From NCBI GenBank assembly GCA_945878695.1, contig CAMDXI010000002.1, forward strand, positions 1 through 64,000: a stretch of 64,000 bases of DNA, read 5' to 3'. Positions 43,159 through 51,841 of the stretch are shown here, one piece after another (within the stretch, counting starts at the first letter, position 1; each line of letters starts with the position of its first letter). The notes under the pieces are model-generated. The model did no database searches. It was not told where the DNA came from and saw nothing but the letters and a program-made list of their open reading frames with translations. The translations under genes and the position numbers were made by a program. The DNA comes from Methylotenera oryzisoli. Its GTDB lineage: Bacteria; Pseudomonadota; Gammaproteobacteria; Burkholderiales; Methylophilaceae.

Positions 43159-43803
43159 TTACCCCTTGCTACCGCTGTTATTAACGGCTTTAGGTGTGAA
43201 CGGTTTATTGGCTTTAGGTGCGCGGCTTGTTTTTTCGTAATGGGCGCGCACTTGGTGCAATAAAGTCAGGGTTTGTTTTTCTTTGTCAAACACCATGCCG
43301 GTTGCGTGGATGACGGTGTTAGGTGCTTGTCGAATTACCACCGGGCTGTTGGTTTGCACTAAATCTTGCTTGGGCAAGATGGTCAGGTCTGGGCTGGTGA
43401 TGGTCAATTCTGCTTGGTCAGCACGACCACGGCGGGTGATTTTTACCCCGTCTAACAATTGCACTTTATCGCCGTCATGAGAGACTATGCCGCGCTGGGC
43501 TTGCACCTCGGTATAAAATTGATTGGCAACAAATTGCGTGTAACGGGGGCGGGTTAAGTGCGTGCTGTCGTCGTTTGGGTAATGCTTCATTTCAAGCGAG
43601 GCGAGTTTGTAGCGCAACTTCCCTTGGTCGTCGGTTTGCGTGGTGACAAAGTTTTTGACTATGACATCCGCGTCGTGGTGCTGCCGTCCGTCTAACTTAA
43701 AGCTGGGGAATTGCACCACGTGGTTAATCCAGGCAGTCATCAGCGCTAGCAGGCTTAGCAGTATCAGTGGGGCGACGATGGCAGAGCGGTTAGTGATGGC
43801 CAT
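43159..43803 (-). CDS. lptC: LPS export system protein LptC
   Basis: A 214-residue bitopic membrane protein: one N-terminal transmembrane segment (about 8-27, APLILLSLLALMTAWI) and a periplasmic OstA-like domain with VIVKNFVTTQTDDQGKLRYKLASLEMKHYPNDDSTHL and LLDGVKITRRG. LptC links LptB2FG with LptA. It precedes lptA by 13 bp and follows the kdsDC fusion gene by 12 bp. The terminal 25 residues are low-complexity. Confidence 0.93.
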   Translation of the reverse strand: MAITNRSAIVAPLILLSLLALMTAWINHVVQFPSFKLDGRQHHDADVIVKNFVTTQTDDQGKLRYKLASLEMKHYPNDDSTHLTRPRYTQFVANQFYTEVQAQRGIVSHDGDKVQLLDGVKITRRGRADQAELTITSPDLTILPKQDLVQTNSPVVIRQAPNTVIHATGMVFDKEKQTLTLLHQVRAHYEKTSRAPKANKPFTPKAVNNSGSKG

Positions 43804-43815
43804 AATAGGGCAGCG

Positions 43816-45012
43816 TCAATTGGACAGTTTAGACTGAATTAAAAATGGCGCCATTTGCTGATCAAATTGGCCTTGCGCGCGCATGATCAATTCGCACACT
43901 TCGCGCACCGCGCCATGGCCGCCTTTTTTACGGGTGACGTAATGGGCGTGTGCTAATACCAAATCCGCTGCATTAGGCACGGCGAAGGCGATGCCGCATT
44001 GCAGCATGGCGGGCAAGTCGACCACGTCGTCCCCCATGAAAGCGCATTGCTCTGGCCTCAAACCGCTGGCAGCTATTAAGGCTTGAAAAGCCAGCAACTT
44101 GTCTTCTGCGCCTTGGTAAAAATGCGCCACCCCGGTGCTGAGTGCGCGTTTTTTAACCACCTCTGACGTGCGGCCGGTAATGATGGCCAACTCCACGCCA
44201 CTGGCTTTAAGCAGTTTCATGCCTAAGCCATCGTGGGCATGAAAGGTTTTGTATTCTTGGCCGTCGTCGCCCAAAGTGAGACCGCCATCGGTCATCACGC
44301 CATCGACATCCAATATCAGCAGTTTGATGGCCTGTAATTGCCTCTGGATAGCAAAATGGGGCTGCACAGGAGCAACCTGGATAGGCTGCTGGCCTCGATT
44401 AACTAGCGGGTCGCCATGCAATTCGGCCCATTGCTCGGCAGTAAAGTCACGTTGATCCAATACGCATAGCGCCAATGCGTCGCCTAAGGCTAAGGCCACC
44501 GTGCTGCTGGCAGTAGGCGCTAAGCCAAGAGGACAAGCTTCCTTACTGACTTGCGCACTTAAATGGGTGTCGGCTGCCTTGGCCAAGCTCGATGCATTGT
44601 CGGCGGTGATGGCGATGATGTAGGTGCCTAAGTCTTTTAATGGCGCGACCAGCGCCAACACTTCTTGGCTTTCACCGGAATTGGATAAAGCCAGCACGAT
44701 GTCATCCTCGCCTAGCATGCCTAAATCGCCATGGCTCATGTCATGCGGGTGAACAAAAAAAGCCGGCGTGCCGGTGCTGCAAAAGGTCGAGGCAATCTTG
44801 CCGCCTACGTGACCGGATTTGCCCATGCCGGTCACCACCACGCGGCCTTTGCATTGCACAATGCGGCTGACGGCATCGCTAAATGCATGATCCAACTGGC
44901 TTGCAATCGCTTGCAATTCATCGGCTTCGTGGCTAAGTGTGGCCCGCGCTAATTGCAAGCAAGCGGCTGCGCTGGCTTGAGACTGGGCATTTTGATGGTC
45001 AGACAAAGGCAT
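43816..45012 (-). CDS. Fused arabinose-5-phosphate isomerase and KDO-8-phosphate phosphatase (KdsD-KdsC)
   Basis: A single 398-residue frame with two enzymes of KDO synthesis. Residues about 10-205 are a SIS-type isomerase: GMGKSGHVGGKIASTFCSTGTPAFFVHPHDMSHGDLG (K65) and LALSNSGESQEV, ending FTAEQWAELHGDP with H199 at the place of the catalytic His of KdsD. Residues about 228-395 are a HAD phosphatase of the KdsC type: LLILDVDGVMTDG (D235, D237), KTFHAHDGLGMKLL, AIITGRTSEVV and FMGDDVVDLPAM. The two CBS domains that normally follow the SIS domain in KdsD are absent and KdsC begins about 30 residues after H199. It takes the position of kdsD-kdsC in the E. coli kdsD-kdsC-lptC-lptA-lptB cluster. 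LPS precursor synthesis is the inferred role. Confidence 0.9.
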   Translation of the reverse strand: MPLSDHQNAQSQASAAACLQLARATLSHEADELQAIASQLDHAFSDAVSRIVQCKGRVVVTGMGKSGHVGGKIASTFCSTGTPAFFVHPHDMSHGDLGMLGEDDIVLALSNSGESQEVLALVAPLKDLGTYIIAITADNASSLAKAADTHLSAQVSKEACPLGLAPTASSTVALALGDALALCVLDQRDFTAEQWAELHGDPLVNRGQQPIQVAPVQPHFAIQRQLQAIKLLILDVDGVMTDGGLTLGDDGQEYKTFHAHDGLGMKLLKASGVELAIITGRTSEVVKKRALSTGVAHFYQGAEDKLLAFQALIAASGLRPEQCAFMGDDVVDLPAMLQCGIAFAVPNAADLVLAHAHYVTRKKGGHGAVREVCELIMRAQGQFDQQMAPFLIQSKLSN

Positions 45013-45078
45013 GTGGTTGGCAGGTTTAAATCAAGTTACTGGAACACCAAGTATAAAAGGGAAACCCGCAGTGATAAA

Positions 45079-45139
45079 GCCTAAAACCGAGCTAATCTAG
45101 GCAAATTTAGAAAAATTAGCTAAATTTTTTGTTTTAGGC
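45079..45139. repeat. Nested inverted repeats between kdsDC and the antiporter gene
   Basis: Outer arms GCCTAAAAC (45079-45087) and GTTTTAGGC (45131-45139) are perfect complements. They enclose inner arms AAATTTAG (45103-45110) and CTAAATTT (45120-45127) around a 9-nt loop. The divergent intergenic region is 259 bp and contains no gene I can support. The structure lies in the leader region of one of the two genes. Confidence 0.55.
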
Positions 45140-45271
45140 ACAAATTTTGCTAACAAGCATTGATTTTCCTATGAACGCGGTCGCTACCCAGCATTTTTTT
45201 TCGTATCTTTACGGCAGATGTGAAACAATAAGGGGGCATAAAAAAAATTTAATCCAAATAAGCCTTAATTC

Positions 45272-47257
45272 ATGTTTGACACCTTACCCTTAATTCTAGT
45301 CTTGCTCATCAGTTCGGTACTCGCCGTAGCACTATTTAGACGCTTACGTTTACCTGCCATGTTGGCCTATTTTTTGGTGGGCATGGCCTTGGGCCCGCAT
45401 ACCTTTGGCTTGCTGCCGGACACCGAGGCCAGTCGAGAATTTGCTGAGTTTGGCATCGTCTTTTTGATGTTTAGCATAGGCTTGGAATTCAGCTTGCCGC
45501 AGCTGTACGCCATGCGTAAAAAAGTCTTGGGGCTGGGTGGCGCGCAAGTGTTTTTGACCCTGGCGGTGGTCATGACGGTGGCCAAGCTGGCCGGTCTGGA
45601 TTGGTCATCCGCCTTTGTCATCGGTGCGGCCTTGGCCATGTCCTCAACCGCCATCGTCTCTAAAATTTTAGCCGAACGGGTGGACCTTAATTCCAGGCAC
45701 GGCCGCTTAAGCATAGGCGTGTTGCTGTTTCAAGACATTGCGGTGGTGCCGGTGTTGGTGCTCATTCCGGCTTTGGGTTTGGCTGGGGCTAACTTAACCG
45801 ATGTGTTGGGCATGGCTTTGCTTAAGGCGGCTGCCATGCTCTTGTTTTTATTCACCATAGGCAAATGGTTGATTAATCCATGGTTTAACGTCGTGGCTGG
45901 TCAGCGTTCGCGCGAGCTGTTTGTCATGAACGTATTGATGGTGACCTTGCTGTTGGCTTTTGCCACCAAGTCCGCGGGTTTGTCTTATGCCTTGGGGGCA
46001 TTTATTGCCGGCATGTTGATATCCGAAACCAAATTCCGCTACCAAGTGGAATCGGACATTGCGCCTTTCCGAGACATCTTGCTTGGTCTGTTTTTTATCA
46101 GCGTCGGCATGTTGCTTAACTTGCAGCAAATTGCTGCTAACCTAGGATTGGTTTTACTCATCCTCTTGGCATTCGTCTTGTTAAAAGCCGCCATCGTCAG
46201 TTTGGTCATACGCTTGATGCAGTATGAAGCCGGGGTGGCCATACGCACCGGCTTGATTTTGGCGCAAGCCGGCGAGTTTAGTTTTGTGATTTTAGCCCTA
46301 GGCGTGGAGCAACATTTAGTCAGTGGCCCGGCCTTGCAATTGGTGCTCGCGGCCGCCTTATTGTCCATGGTGTTGGCGCCATTTATGATTCAATTTAACG
46401 GCCGCATTACGCGTAAATTGGTCAGCAGTTACAGCCGCAATAGCGGGCAAATTGTGCAAGACATAGACGACGGTAGTAAGCACTTACATAACCACGTTAT
46501 TATTTGTGGCTATGGCCGTAGCGGCCAGTACCTTGGTCGTTTTCTGCAAGAAGAAAGCATCCCTTTTGTGGCCCTGGACATCGACCCGTCGCGGGTGTTG
46601 GAAGCGGCTGCCGCGGGTGAAAACGTCATGTTTGGTGATGCCGCCAGACGCGTGGTATTGGAAGCTGCCGGTGCTGCTCGTGCTAAGGCATTAATCATCA
46701 GTTACGCGGACAACCGCGCGGCCATGAAAATCTTACACATCGTGCAAGAAAAATACCCGCAATTACCGGTCATCGTGCGCACGGTAGACGACAGCAATAT
46801 GGAAGCCTTGCGCGAAGCAGGGGCCACCGAAGTGGTGCCGGAAATTTTGGAAGGCAGCTTGATGTTAGCCTCGCATGCCTTGATGTTGTTAGGCGTGCCT
46901 TTGCACCGTGTGGTAAAACGCATACGGCTATTTCGTGAAGCGCGCTACCAATTATTCAAAGGTTATTTCCATGGTATCTCCGATGCCGAAGACGAATCAT
47001 TGGAGCGCCAGCAAGTGCGCTTGCATTCGGTGATTATTTCACCGGGTTCCTACGCCATAGGCCGTCGCTTAGTGGACATGCATTTAGAAAGCTTCGAGGT
47101 GCACATTAAATCCATACGCCGACCCAATTCCAATGGCATGGTGCCGAGTAATGAAAGCCCCTTGGCCGAGGGCGATGTCATTGTCTTGTTGGGTCAACCG
47201 ACCGGCTTAAGCAATGCACAAAATGCCTTGTTAATTGGCCGCGTTGCCAATAAATAA
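45272..47257 (+). CDS. KefB/YbaL-type monovalent cation:proton antiporter
   Basis: A 661-residue CPA2-family membrane protein. Residues about 1-385 contain some 12 transmembrane segments (LILVLLISSVLAVALFRRLRLPAMLAYFLVGMALGP...); about 405-520 is a TrkA-N/RCK Rossmann domain with VIICGYGRSGQYLGRFL; a TrkA-C domain closes at about 580-655 (SYAIGRRLVDMHLESFEV...EGDVIVLLGQP). KefB/C proteins export K+ in exchange for H+ and protect against electrophiles, gated by the RCK domain. Whether it is glutathione-gated KefB/C or the YbaL/Kef-like subgroup cannot be decided here. It is followed after 9 bp by thiO. Confidence 0.9.
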   Translation: MFDTLPLILVLLISSVLAVALFRRLRLPAMLAYFLVGMALGPHTFGLLPDTEASREFAEFGIVFLMFSIGLEFSLPQLYAMRKKVLGLGGAQVFLTLAVVMTVAKLAGLDWSSAFVIGAALAMSSTAIVSKILAERVDLNSRHGRLSIGVLLFQDIAVVPVLVLIPALGLAGANLTDVLGMALLKAAAMLLFLFTIGKWLINPWFNVVAGQRSRELFVMNVLMVTLLLAFATKSAGLSYALGAFIAGMLISETKFRYQVESDIAPFRDILLGLFFISVGMLLNLQQIAANLGLVLLILLAFVLLKAAIVSLVIRLMQYEAGVAIRTGLILAQAGEFSFVILALGVEQHLVSGPALQLVLAAALLSMVLAPFMIQFNGRITRKLVSSYSRNSGQIVQDIDDGSKHLHNHVIICGYGRSGQYLGRFLQEESIPFVALDIDPSRVLEAAAAGENVMFGDAARRVVLEAAGAARAKALIISYADNRAAMKILHIVQEKYPQLPVIVRTVDDSNMEALREAGATEVVPEILEGSLMLASHALMLLGVPLHRVVKRIRLFREARYQLFKGYFHGISDAEDESLERQQVRLHSVIISPGSYAIGRRLVDMHLESFEVHIKSIRRPNSNGMVPSNESPLAEGDVIVLLGQPTGLSNAQNALLIGRVANK

Positions 47258-47266
47258 TCGGCTGGC

Positions 47267-48349
47267 ATGAGTCAAAAAATAGTCATAGTGGGCGGCGGGA
47301 TAGTCGGGTGCATGACGGCCATGGCCTTGGTTGGCCGTGGTTGCGAGGTCACCATCGTTGAGCGCAATGAGATTGCCAGTCAAACCTCCGGTGAATCCTC
47401 ATGGGCCGGTGGCGGCATTATTTTTCCCTTACTGCCTTGGCAATACGCCGATGCCGTCAATGCATTAACGCGGCATGGGGCAGATAGCTACCGTGCCTTA
47501 AGTCAGCGTTTGCTAGCGGAAACCGGCATCGATTCGGATTTTGTTGAATCCGGTTTTTTATTGCTGCCTAAATTTGATGTGGCCACTGCCCTGGCTTGGT
47601 GCGCTAAGAATCAAGTGCCGGCAAAGTCGGTTAAAGCAGCGGATTTTGCCGTGCAATCCTTAAGTGGCGAAGACGCGCTTTGGTTGCCGACGGTCTGCCA
47701 AATACGCCCGCCTTATTTCATGCAGGCCTTGCGTCAGTGGTTGCTGCAAAATAAGGTGACCTTGATGGAGCGCACCGAATTAAAAGCGCTTAAACAATGC
47801 GCGGCCTTAAACACATGGGAAACCGTCAACGGCGAGACCCTAACAGCCGATCAATTTGTCGTGACTTCGGGTGCGTGGAGCTTTGAATTGCTCAAGGAAA
47901 CCAGCGCCAAGCTCAACATCAAACCCATGCGTGGTCAGATATTATTGTACAAGCCCGAGCACAATCTCAAGCAGCTGGTTTACCGGGAAGGCTTTTACAT
48001 GATCCCGCGGCGGGATGGTTATTTGCTGGCTGGCAGCACCTTGGAAGACGTCGGTTTCGAGGCCGCCGTCACGCGTGAAGTGCGCGATGAAATTCGCGCT
48101 AAAGCAGAAGCCATTATGCCGGCCTTAAAAGGCATGCCCATCATCAAGCACTGGAGCGGTCTGCGGCCTGGCACCCCGGAGAATTTACCCACCATTGGCG
48201 CTCATCCCACTATACAAAACTTGTATTTAAACACCGGGCATTTTCGCTACGGTTTAACCATGGCGCCTGCCAGTGCCGCTTTAATCAGCGCCTTAATGTT
48301 GGGCGAAACACCGGCGCTGGATGCCAGCCCTTATGCATGTTTGCAATGA
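47267..48349 (+). CDS. thiO: Glycine oxidase ThiO (FAD-dependent)
   Basis: A 360-residue D-amino-acid-oxidase-family flavoprotein: KIVIVGGGIVGCMTAMALVGRGCEVTIVER (FAD Rossmann motif), GESSWAGGGIIFPLLPW, KPMRGQILLY, and the C-terminal HWSGLRPGTPENLPTIGAHPTIQNLYLNTGHFRYG. ThiO oxidises glycine to the imine needed for the thiazole of thiamine. The assignment is by motif and length; the family also has sarcosine oxidases, so the substrate is not certain. The start is nine bases after the antiporter stop. Confidence 0.87.
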   Translation: MSQKIVIVGGGIVGCMTAMALVGRGCEVTIVERNEIASQTSGESSWAGGGIIFPLLPWQYADAVNALTRHGADSYRALSQRLLAETGIDSDFVESGFLLLPKFDVATALAWCAKNQVPAKSVKAADFAVQSLSGEDALWLPTVCQIRPPYFMQALRQWLLQNKVTLMERTELKALKQCAALNTWETVNGETLTADQFVVTSGAWSFELLKETSAKLNIKPMRGQILLYKPEHNLKQLVYREGFYMIPRRDGYLLAGSTLEDVGFEAAVTREVRDEIRAKAEAIMPALKGMPIIKHWSGLRPGTPENLPTIGAHPTIQNLYLNTGHFRYGLTMAPASAALISALMLGETPALDASPYACLQ

Positions 48350-48373
48350 TAAAAATAGACTGAGGATAAACGC

Positions 48374-48673
48374 ATGGCCACTTGTGTAATGATACAAAAC
48401 CCCACTAACGGATTAACCCGTAGGGGCTATTTCGGCTTCAGTTGGACCTACTTATTTTTTGGCTGGTTTGTGCCACTCATACGCGGCGAATTAGGGGTGG
48501 CGGCTTTGCACTTCTTCTTTACCTTGATTACTTGTGGTTTGTGGCAAATCGTCTTTGCCTTTTTATACAACAAGCAATACATGCGCCGCATGCTGGAAAA
48601 AGGCTACGTGCTCAAAGACACGCCGGATGTGATGGCCAGCGCCCGAGTGGCGCTGGATATTGCGGACGTTTAA
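48374..48673 (+). CDS. Small membrane protein (HrgC-like)
   Basis: A 99-residue protein with two hydrophobic segments (about 23-39 and 46-64): GYFGFSWTYLFFGWFVPLIRGELGVAALHFFFTLITCGLWQIVFAFLYNKQYMRRMLEKGYVL. The pattern matches a small family found in proteobacteria, sometimes annotated HrgC. N- and C-termini are likely cytoplasmic. Function unknown. It follows thiO by 24 bp. Confidence 0.75.
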   Translation: MATCVMIQNPTNGLTRRGYFGFSWTYLFFGWFVPLIRGELGVAALHFFFTLITCGLWQIVFAFLYNKQYMRRMLEKGYVLKDTPDVMASARVALDIADV

Positions 48674-48734
48674 TCTGAAAAGGCGCTTAAGAACAGAGCG
48701 GATTGCATGGCTTAAACCCGTTCTGCCTCTTTGC

Positions 48735-49589
48735 CTAAAACAATTTGTTCATACTAATGCCCACACTTTGAACTGTTGCGGTACCCGTGCTGCTACCAAT
48801 TAATTCGCCGGTGTAGGTGTTTGGTGAGCTGACATTATGAAACGTCGAATAGTAACTGGAAGTTTTATTTTTAGTCATGCTGTAGCTGTAGTTTAAATCT
48901 AAGAACAGCGATGTATTCAAATAGTAAGTACCCCCTAACATAGCAGTCGCACCCAAGACCCACTGTGTGTCGGTGAAGTTTTGTGCCACGCCAGAGATGT
49001 CTGTTCTATCGCCATTAAGGTCTGCAAATCCCACTAAATTGTTAATTTTAGTATTGACCTGTGACAGAGTTGGGCCCGCACCAAAGTATAGCGTGCTTTT
49101 TTCAAAGGCTTGGCCTACGTAAGGCACTAAGGATAGCTGGTGTTTGATGGTTTTTTGATAGGAGCTAGCAATGGCGTTACCGGTAAATGGCGTACCATTT
49201 GCATAGGCGCCGTATTGTGGAATGCGTATGAAATCGTTAGTGGCGGTACTGCCACCCAAGTAACTGTAAGAGAATTTTGCACCCCATAAATAGTTGGAAT
49301 CTTTTACTTTCTCAAAGTAGCCGGCTTGTATGGATGGTGAGTAAGCGTTAACGTTATTCATGTCTATGCCGACTGCTGGGCCGCCTGCCGTGCCAGATGA
49401 TACGGCTGCACCAGTGGATGTGTTAGTCACAACAGAGGTGCCGGTGGCAGTGACATCTTGATCGTTGAATTGCGTGGAGTTGGCATTAAAGCCTAAGCCC
49501 AAGTAAGCGCCAGCATTAGGGACTAAGGAGACAGATTCAGCTTGTGCATAGGCGAGCAGGGTGTGACTGGCTAGGCTAGTCAATAGCAT
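48735..49589 (-). CDS. Outer-membrane beta-barrel protein, start codon out of frame (A7 tract)
   Basis: Open frame of 284 residues from an internal ATG at 49589. The first residues MLLTSLASHTLLAYAQA are the hydrophobic core and cleavage site of a signal peptide without its basic N-region. An ATG with the missing part lies at 49612 but is separated by seven A residues; with eight, the frame would read MKKNIVSA-MLLTSLASHTLLAYAQA, a normal signal peptide. The mature part has alternating beta-strand patterns, aromatic girdles, Gly-rich turns and a terminal Phe (GISMNKLF), as in 8- to 10-stranded outer-membrane barrels of the OmpW/OmpA-like kind. The +1/-1 difference may be a sequence error, a true frameshift or phase variation. 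Function unknown. Confidence 0.75.
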   Translation of the reverse strand: MLLTSLASHTLLAYAQAESVSLVPNAGAYLGLGFNANSTQFNDQDVTATGTSVVTNTSTGAAVSSGTAGGPAVGIDMNNVNAYSPSIQAGYFEKVKDSNYLWGAKFSYSYLGGSTATNDFIRIPQYGAYANGTPFTGNAIASSYQKTIKHQLSLVPYVGQAFEKSTLYFGAGPTLSQVNTKINNLVGFADLNGDRTDISGVAQNFTDTQWVLGATAMLGGTYYLNTSLFLDLNYSYSMTKNKTSSYYSTFHNVSSPNTYTGELIGSSTGTATVQSVGISMNKLF

Positions 49590-49602
49590 AGCCGATACGA
49601 TG

Positions 49603-49609
49603 TTTTTTT
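49603..49609 (-). repeat. A7 homopolymer tract at the start of the barrel gene
   Basis: Seven consecutive T on the plus strand (A on the coding strand) directly after the ATG at 49612. One further A would restore the reading frame of the signal peptide. Confidence 0.8.
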
Positions 49610-49719
49610 CATTTTGGGTCTACAGGAAAGTTTAAAGGGTGCTTGGCTAACAAGCTGGCGGAGTATATATCGATGTATATGGCTAATCAAGCGCGTAATT
49701 TTACGCTAGCTACAGACCA

Positions 49720-50217
49720 TTATTTCACCTTCCATTCTCCAGACTGACCGCCACTTTTTTCCAGTAACTTAATCTCGCTGATGAGCATGCCGCGGTCGGC
49801 GGCCTTGAGCATGTCATAGACCGTTAATAAGGCTACGCTGACGGCGCAAAGCGCTTCCATTTCTACGCCGGTTGGGCCCGTGGTTTCGCTGCTGACCGTG
49901 CAGACCACGGCCTGCTGTTTATCGTCTATGTCAAACGTCACCGATACCTTCGTTAAGGCTATCGGGTGGCATAAAGGAATCAAATCGGCCGTTCGTTTAG
50001 CGCCTTGAATAGCGGCGATGCGGGCAATGCCCAGCACGTCGCCTTTTTTGGCGTCACCCTGTTTAACCAACTGCAAGGTGCTGGCTTGCATGCTGATGCG
50101 ACCGGTTGCCACGGCTATTCTTTTTGTGTGGGCTTTGTCGCCGACGTCCACCATGTGCGCTTGGCCACTTTGATCAAAATGGCTGAGTGTGGATGAAGCG
50201 AGGTCTTGTTTGCTCAT
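49720..50217 (-). CDS. moaC: Cyclic pyranopterin monophosphate synthase MoaC
   Basis: A 165-residue molybdenum-cofactor biosynthesis enzyme: [22 protein letters not shown] at the N-terminus, [19 protein letters not shown] with the catalytic His and Lys, and [23 protein letters not shown]. With MoaA it makes cPMP from GTP. It stands alone here, divergent from bepA with 63 bp between starts. The cofactor is needed by enzymes such as nitrate reductase, in agreement with the nar-type genes at the right end. Confidence 0.96.
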   Translation of the reverse strand: MSKQDLASSTLSHFDQSGQAHMVDVGDKAHTKRIAVATGRISMQASTLQLVKQGDAKKGDVLGIARIAAIQGAKRTADLIPLCHPIALTKVSVTFDIDDKQQAVVCTVSSETTGPTGVEMEALCAVSVALLTVYDMLKAADRGMLISEIKLLEKSGGQSGEWKVK

Positions 50218-50280
50218 GGCTTGTTTCCGTGATGGATTATTTTATGATGGCAGCTGAACTCGCTGCTTAAAGTAGTTATC

Positions 50281-51738
50281 ATGATAACAATGAAATTAAA
50301 GATTAGTCTAATCGCGTTTTTTTTGGCCAGCATTCTGTTGGCCAGTTTCACATGGGCAAACAATTTACCCGACCTGGGTGACGTGTCGCAAACCGTGTTA
50401 ACGCCGCTGCAAGAGCAGGCCATAGCCGAACAAATTTTACGGGAAGTGGCAGTCAGCGATGAGGTGGTGCAAGACATTGAAGTCACCGCTTACTTGCAGG
50501 CTTTGGGCATGCGCTTGGTGTCCGGTAGCCCAGATAATCAACTAAAATTCAATTTCTTTGTCGTGCAAGACAATTCCATTAATGCCTTTGCCATGCCAGG
50601 TGGCGTGGTGGGCGTGCACACCGGTTTAATTTTAGCTTCTAACAGCGAGTCGGAATTGGCCAGCGTGTTGGGCCATGAAATCGGCCATGTCACTCAGCAC
50701 CATTTAGCACGCATGTTGGCCGCGCAAAAAGGCGATACTTTTAAGAACATTGCCGGCATGGCTTTGGCAATTTTGGTGGCGCGCGCCAACCCACAATTGG
50801 CCAGCGGCGCGTTGACCACGGCGTCCGCGGTGGGCGTACAAAGTCAGTTGGATTACACCAGGGAGCACGAGCGTGAAGCCGACCGCATCGGCCTGCAAAT
50901 ATTGGACAGCGGCGGCTTTGATGTGCGCGCCATGCCGGCATTTTTTACCACCTTGCAACGCGGGACGCGTTTTGCCGAAGGCGGCGCACCTAGTTTTTTG
51001 CGCACCCACCCTTTAACCAGTGATCGTATTGCCGATGTCGACAACCGCGTGGCATTGATGCCTTACCGGCAAGTGCCAAACAGCTTGGATTTTCAGTTGG
51101 TGCGGGCCAAATTGCTGGCCAATAAGGACGTGCCGGAAACCATGATAGCGGTGTTTGAGCAAAACATACGCGAGCGCCGCTACAGCAATGAAGCGGTAGA
51201 GCATTATGGTTTGGCAGTGGCCTACATGCGCAAAGGGGCGCAAAAAGACTATTTGGCCAAGGCGGAACAAGAAATTTTATGGCTAATGAAAAATGCCGCG
51301 CCGCACGCCATGATAGAAAATTTAAGTGCGCGCTGGCAGGTGGCCAACAACAACCCAAAATTGGCGGCCAGCCAATACGCGGCAGCATTGAAGTTGTACC
51401 CAGATAACCGCGCCTTGATTTATGGCTACACCGAGCATTTTTTAGCCATCAAGCAGCCTGATTTGGCAATTAAGCTCATTAAAGAAAAACAAGGCCTCTA
51501 TCCTTACGATGCCTATATGCATGAGTTGTTGGCCAAGGCTTACGCCATGCAAAATAAAAATTTACTCAGTCACCAAGCGCAGGGCGAGGCGTATTTTAGG
51601 CAGTACGATTTAGCGCGGGCGATTGAGCAAATGGACATTGCCAGCAAAGCCCAGGATGGGGATTTTTACCAGGCGTCCATTGTGGAAGCCCGCTTGAAAG
51701 AATTGCGTCGCATGCAGGGTGAAGCGAAGAAGAAGTAA
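50281..51738 (+). CDS. bepA: M48-family metalloprotease with TPR repeats (BepA-like)
   Basis: A 485-residue periplasmic protease: a signal peptide (about 1-26), zinc motif GHEIGHVTQHHLARM at about residue 135, third ligand in EHEREADRIGLQIL, and C-terminal TPR-like helices (about 310-470). BepA of E. coli promotes assembly of LptD and other outer-membrane proteins and degrades stalled ones; LPS transport genes in this window are consistent with this role. The symbol is given by domain order; other M48 TPR proteases (LoiP/YcaL) are shorter. Met4 (50290) is an alternative start. Confidence 0.87.
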   Translation: MITMKLKISLIAFFLASILLASFTWANNLPDLGDVSQTVLTPLQEQAIAEQILREVAVSDEVVQDIEVTAYLQALGMRLVSGSPDNQLKFNFFVVQDNSINAFAMPGGVVGVHTGLILASNSESELASVLGHEIGHVTQHHLARMLAAQKGDTFKNIAGMALAILVARANPQLASGALTTASAVGVQSQLDYTREHEREADRIGLQILDSGGFDVRAMPAFFTTLQRGTRFAEGGAPSFLRTHPLTSDRIADVDNRVALMPYRQVPNSLDFQLVRAKLLANKDVPETMIAVFEQNIRERRYSNEAVEHYGLAVAYMRKGAQKDYLAKAEQEILWLMKNAAPHAMIENLSARWQVANNNPKLAASQYAAALKLYPDNRALIYGYTEHFLAIKQPDLAIKLIKEKQGLYPYDAYMHELLAKAYAMQNKNLLSHQAQGEAYFRQYDLARAIEQMDIASKAQDGDFYQASIVEARLKELRRMQGEAKKK

Positions 51739-51772
51739 GGGACATGGCTTAAGTTAATCCTTGGCCCACTCT

Positions 51773-51795
51773 ATTGATAAATTTAATTTATCAAT
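51773..51795. promoter_or_regulatory. Perfect palindromic operator candidate upstream of ahpC
   Basis: Two 11-bp arms, ATTGATAAATT and AATTTATCAAT, flank one central T (51784). The site lies 64 bp upstream of the predicted transcription start, the normal place of a LysR-type recognition site such as that for OxyR. It contains a T-N11-A element. The regulator is not identified by the sequence. Confidence 0.6.
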
Positions 51796-51812
51796 ATCAT
51801 TTGAACGATGTA

Positions 51813-51841
51813 TTAGATTTATTATTAAAGCGCTATATAAT
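51813..51841 (+). promoter_or_regulatory. Probable ahpC promoter
   Basis: TATAAT (51836-51841) has a weak -35 TTAGAT (51813-51818) 17 bp upstream, as expected of an activator-dependent promoter. Transcription would start near 51848. Confidence 0.6.

Noticed and set aside
43816-45012. Frameshift or gene-boundary artefact joining kdsD and kdsC
   Set aside because: The frame is continuous, both enzyme halves keep their catalytic motifs, and the codon use is uniform; a deletion of the CBS domains is the simpler reading, though reads should confirm it.
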